Assembly (NCBI RefSeq): GCF_038396675.1
Contig: NC_088934.1
Span: 37,721,001 to 37,785,000 of the forward strand
Source: Hydra vulgaris
Taxonomy: Eukaryota; Cnidaria; Hydrozoa; Anthoathecata; Hydridae
Length of the DNA: 64,000 nucleotides
Direction: 5' to 3'
A model generated the notes under the pieces. The model saw only the letters and a program-made list of their open reading frames with translations, was not told the origin of the DNA and ran no database searches. Position numbers and translations under genes: made by a program. Every line of letters begins with the position of its first letter. Within the stretch, counting starts at the first letter, position 1. Of the stretch, positions 63,951 through 64,000 are shown piece after piece.

Positions 63951-64000
63951 ATGGTATTGGTTAAAAGTTTTTTTAACAAAAATAGTCTTTCTTGCGTTTA

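Overview
The window looks like nuclear DNA of a cnidarian, most likely Hydra. It is extremely AT-rich and carries long (TA)n arrays, CR1-like LINEs, Penelope-like elements (PLEs) with hammerhead ribozymes, a tRNA-derived SINE, hAT and pogo-type transposase remnants and many small palindromic MITEs. I see no host single-copy gene. The species call is an inference from repeat style; no marker gene proves it.

The dominating object is a 43.4-kb integrated virus-like element at 10011-53402. It has ~100-bp terminal inverted repeats (TIRs) that begin TGCCAAAGTGTTTCCCGTT, and it sits inside (TA)n/PLE-derived repeats. Its gene set is that of Maverick/Polinton elements and adinto-like viruses: DDE integrase (17.3-18.6 kb), packaging ATPase (21.6-22.4), protein-primed DNA polymerase B (22.4-25.9), Pif1-type helicase (27.3-28.4), dUTPase (34.4-34.8), adenain-type cysteine protease (43.3-43.9), two large capsid-like genes (11.8-13.4 and 14.2-16.3) and small Arg-rich pX-like core proteins (10.9-11.6 and 44.8). 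The left two thirds are read on the minus strand: virion genes, then replication genes, then a tail of small Cys-rich and unknown genes up to 35.3 kb. A separate 4.26-kb element with its own TIRs is nested at 35.5-39.7. The right third is mostly on the plus strand.

The right arm holds the most surprising cargo. A TRAF-like gene (zinc fingers, coiled coil, MATH/TRAF-C domain) lies at 49.9-50.9, two tandem death-domain-like genes at 48.0-48.8, and a weaker death-effector-like gene at 51.0-51.4. Acidic proteins, coiled-coil proteins and a minus-strand gene whose product starts MARTK, like histone H3, lie alongside. Together they suggest a virus that tampered with TNF-receptor/NF-kB/apoptosis signalling in a cnidarian host. 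More than fifteen small genes on both arms have an oligo(T)-TAG-AT(T/A)A(C)...AT-rich element a few bases before ATG. It resembles a splice acceptor (Hydra uses spliced-leader trans-splicing) or a viral promoter. Several right-arm genes also seem to contain ordinary introns of about 70 bp.

The copy is decaying. Most long genes carry nonsense codons and frameshifts, while many short ones, including dUTPase, are still open.

Left of the element lie a hAT remnant (1-0.9 kb), a minus-strand CR1-like LINE (1.8-5.7), a pogo/jerky-type transposase remnant (8.2-8.9) and a PLE hammerhead (9.35). Right of it lie inverted and rearranged PLE pieces with two more hammerheads (53.8-55.8), a SINE (56.1), a plus-strand CR1-like LINE (56.3-59.6), a truncated third LINE (59.6-60.9) and a MITE/palindrome-rich tail to 64 kb.
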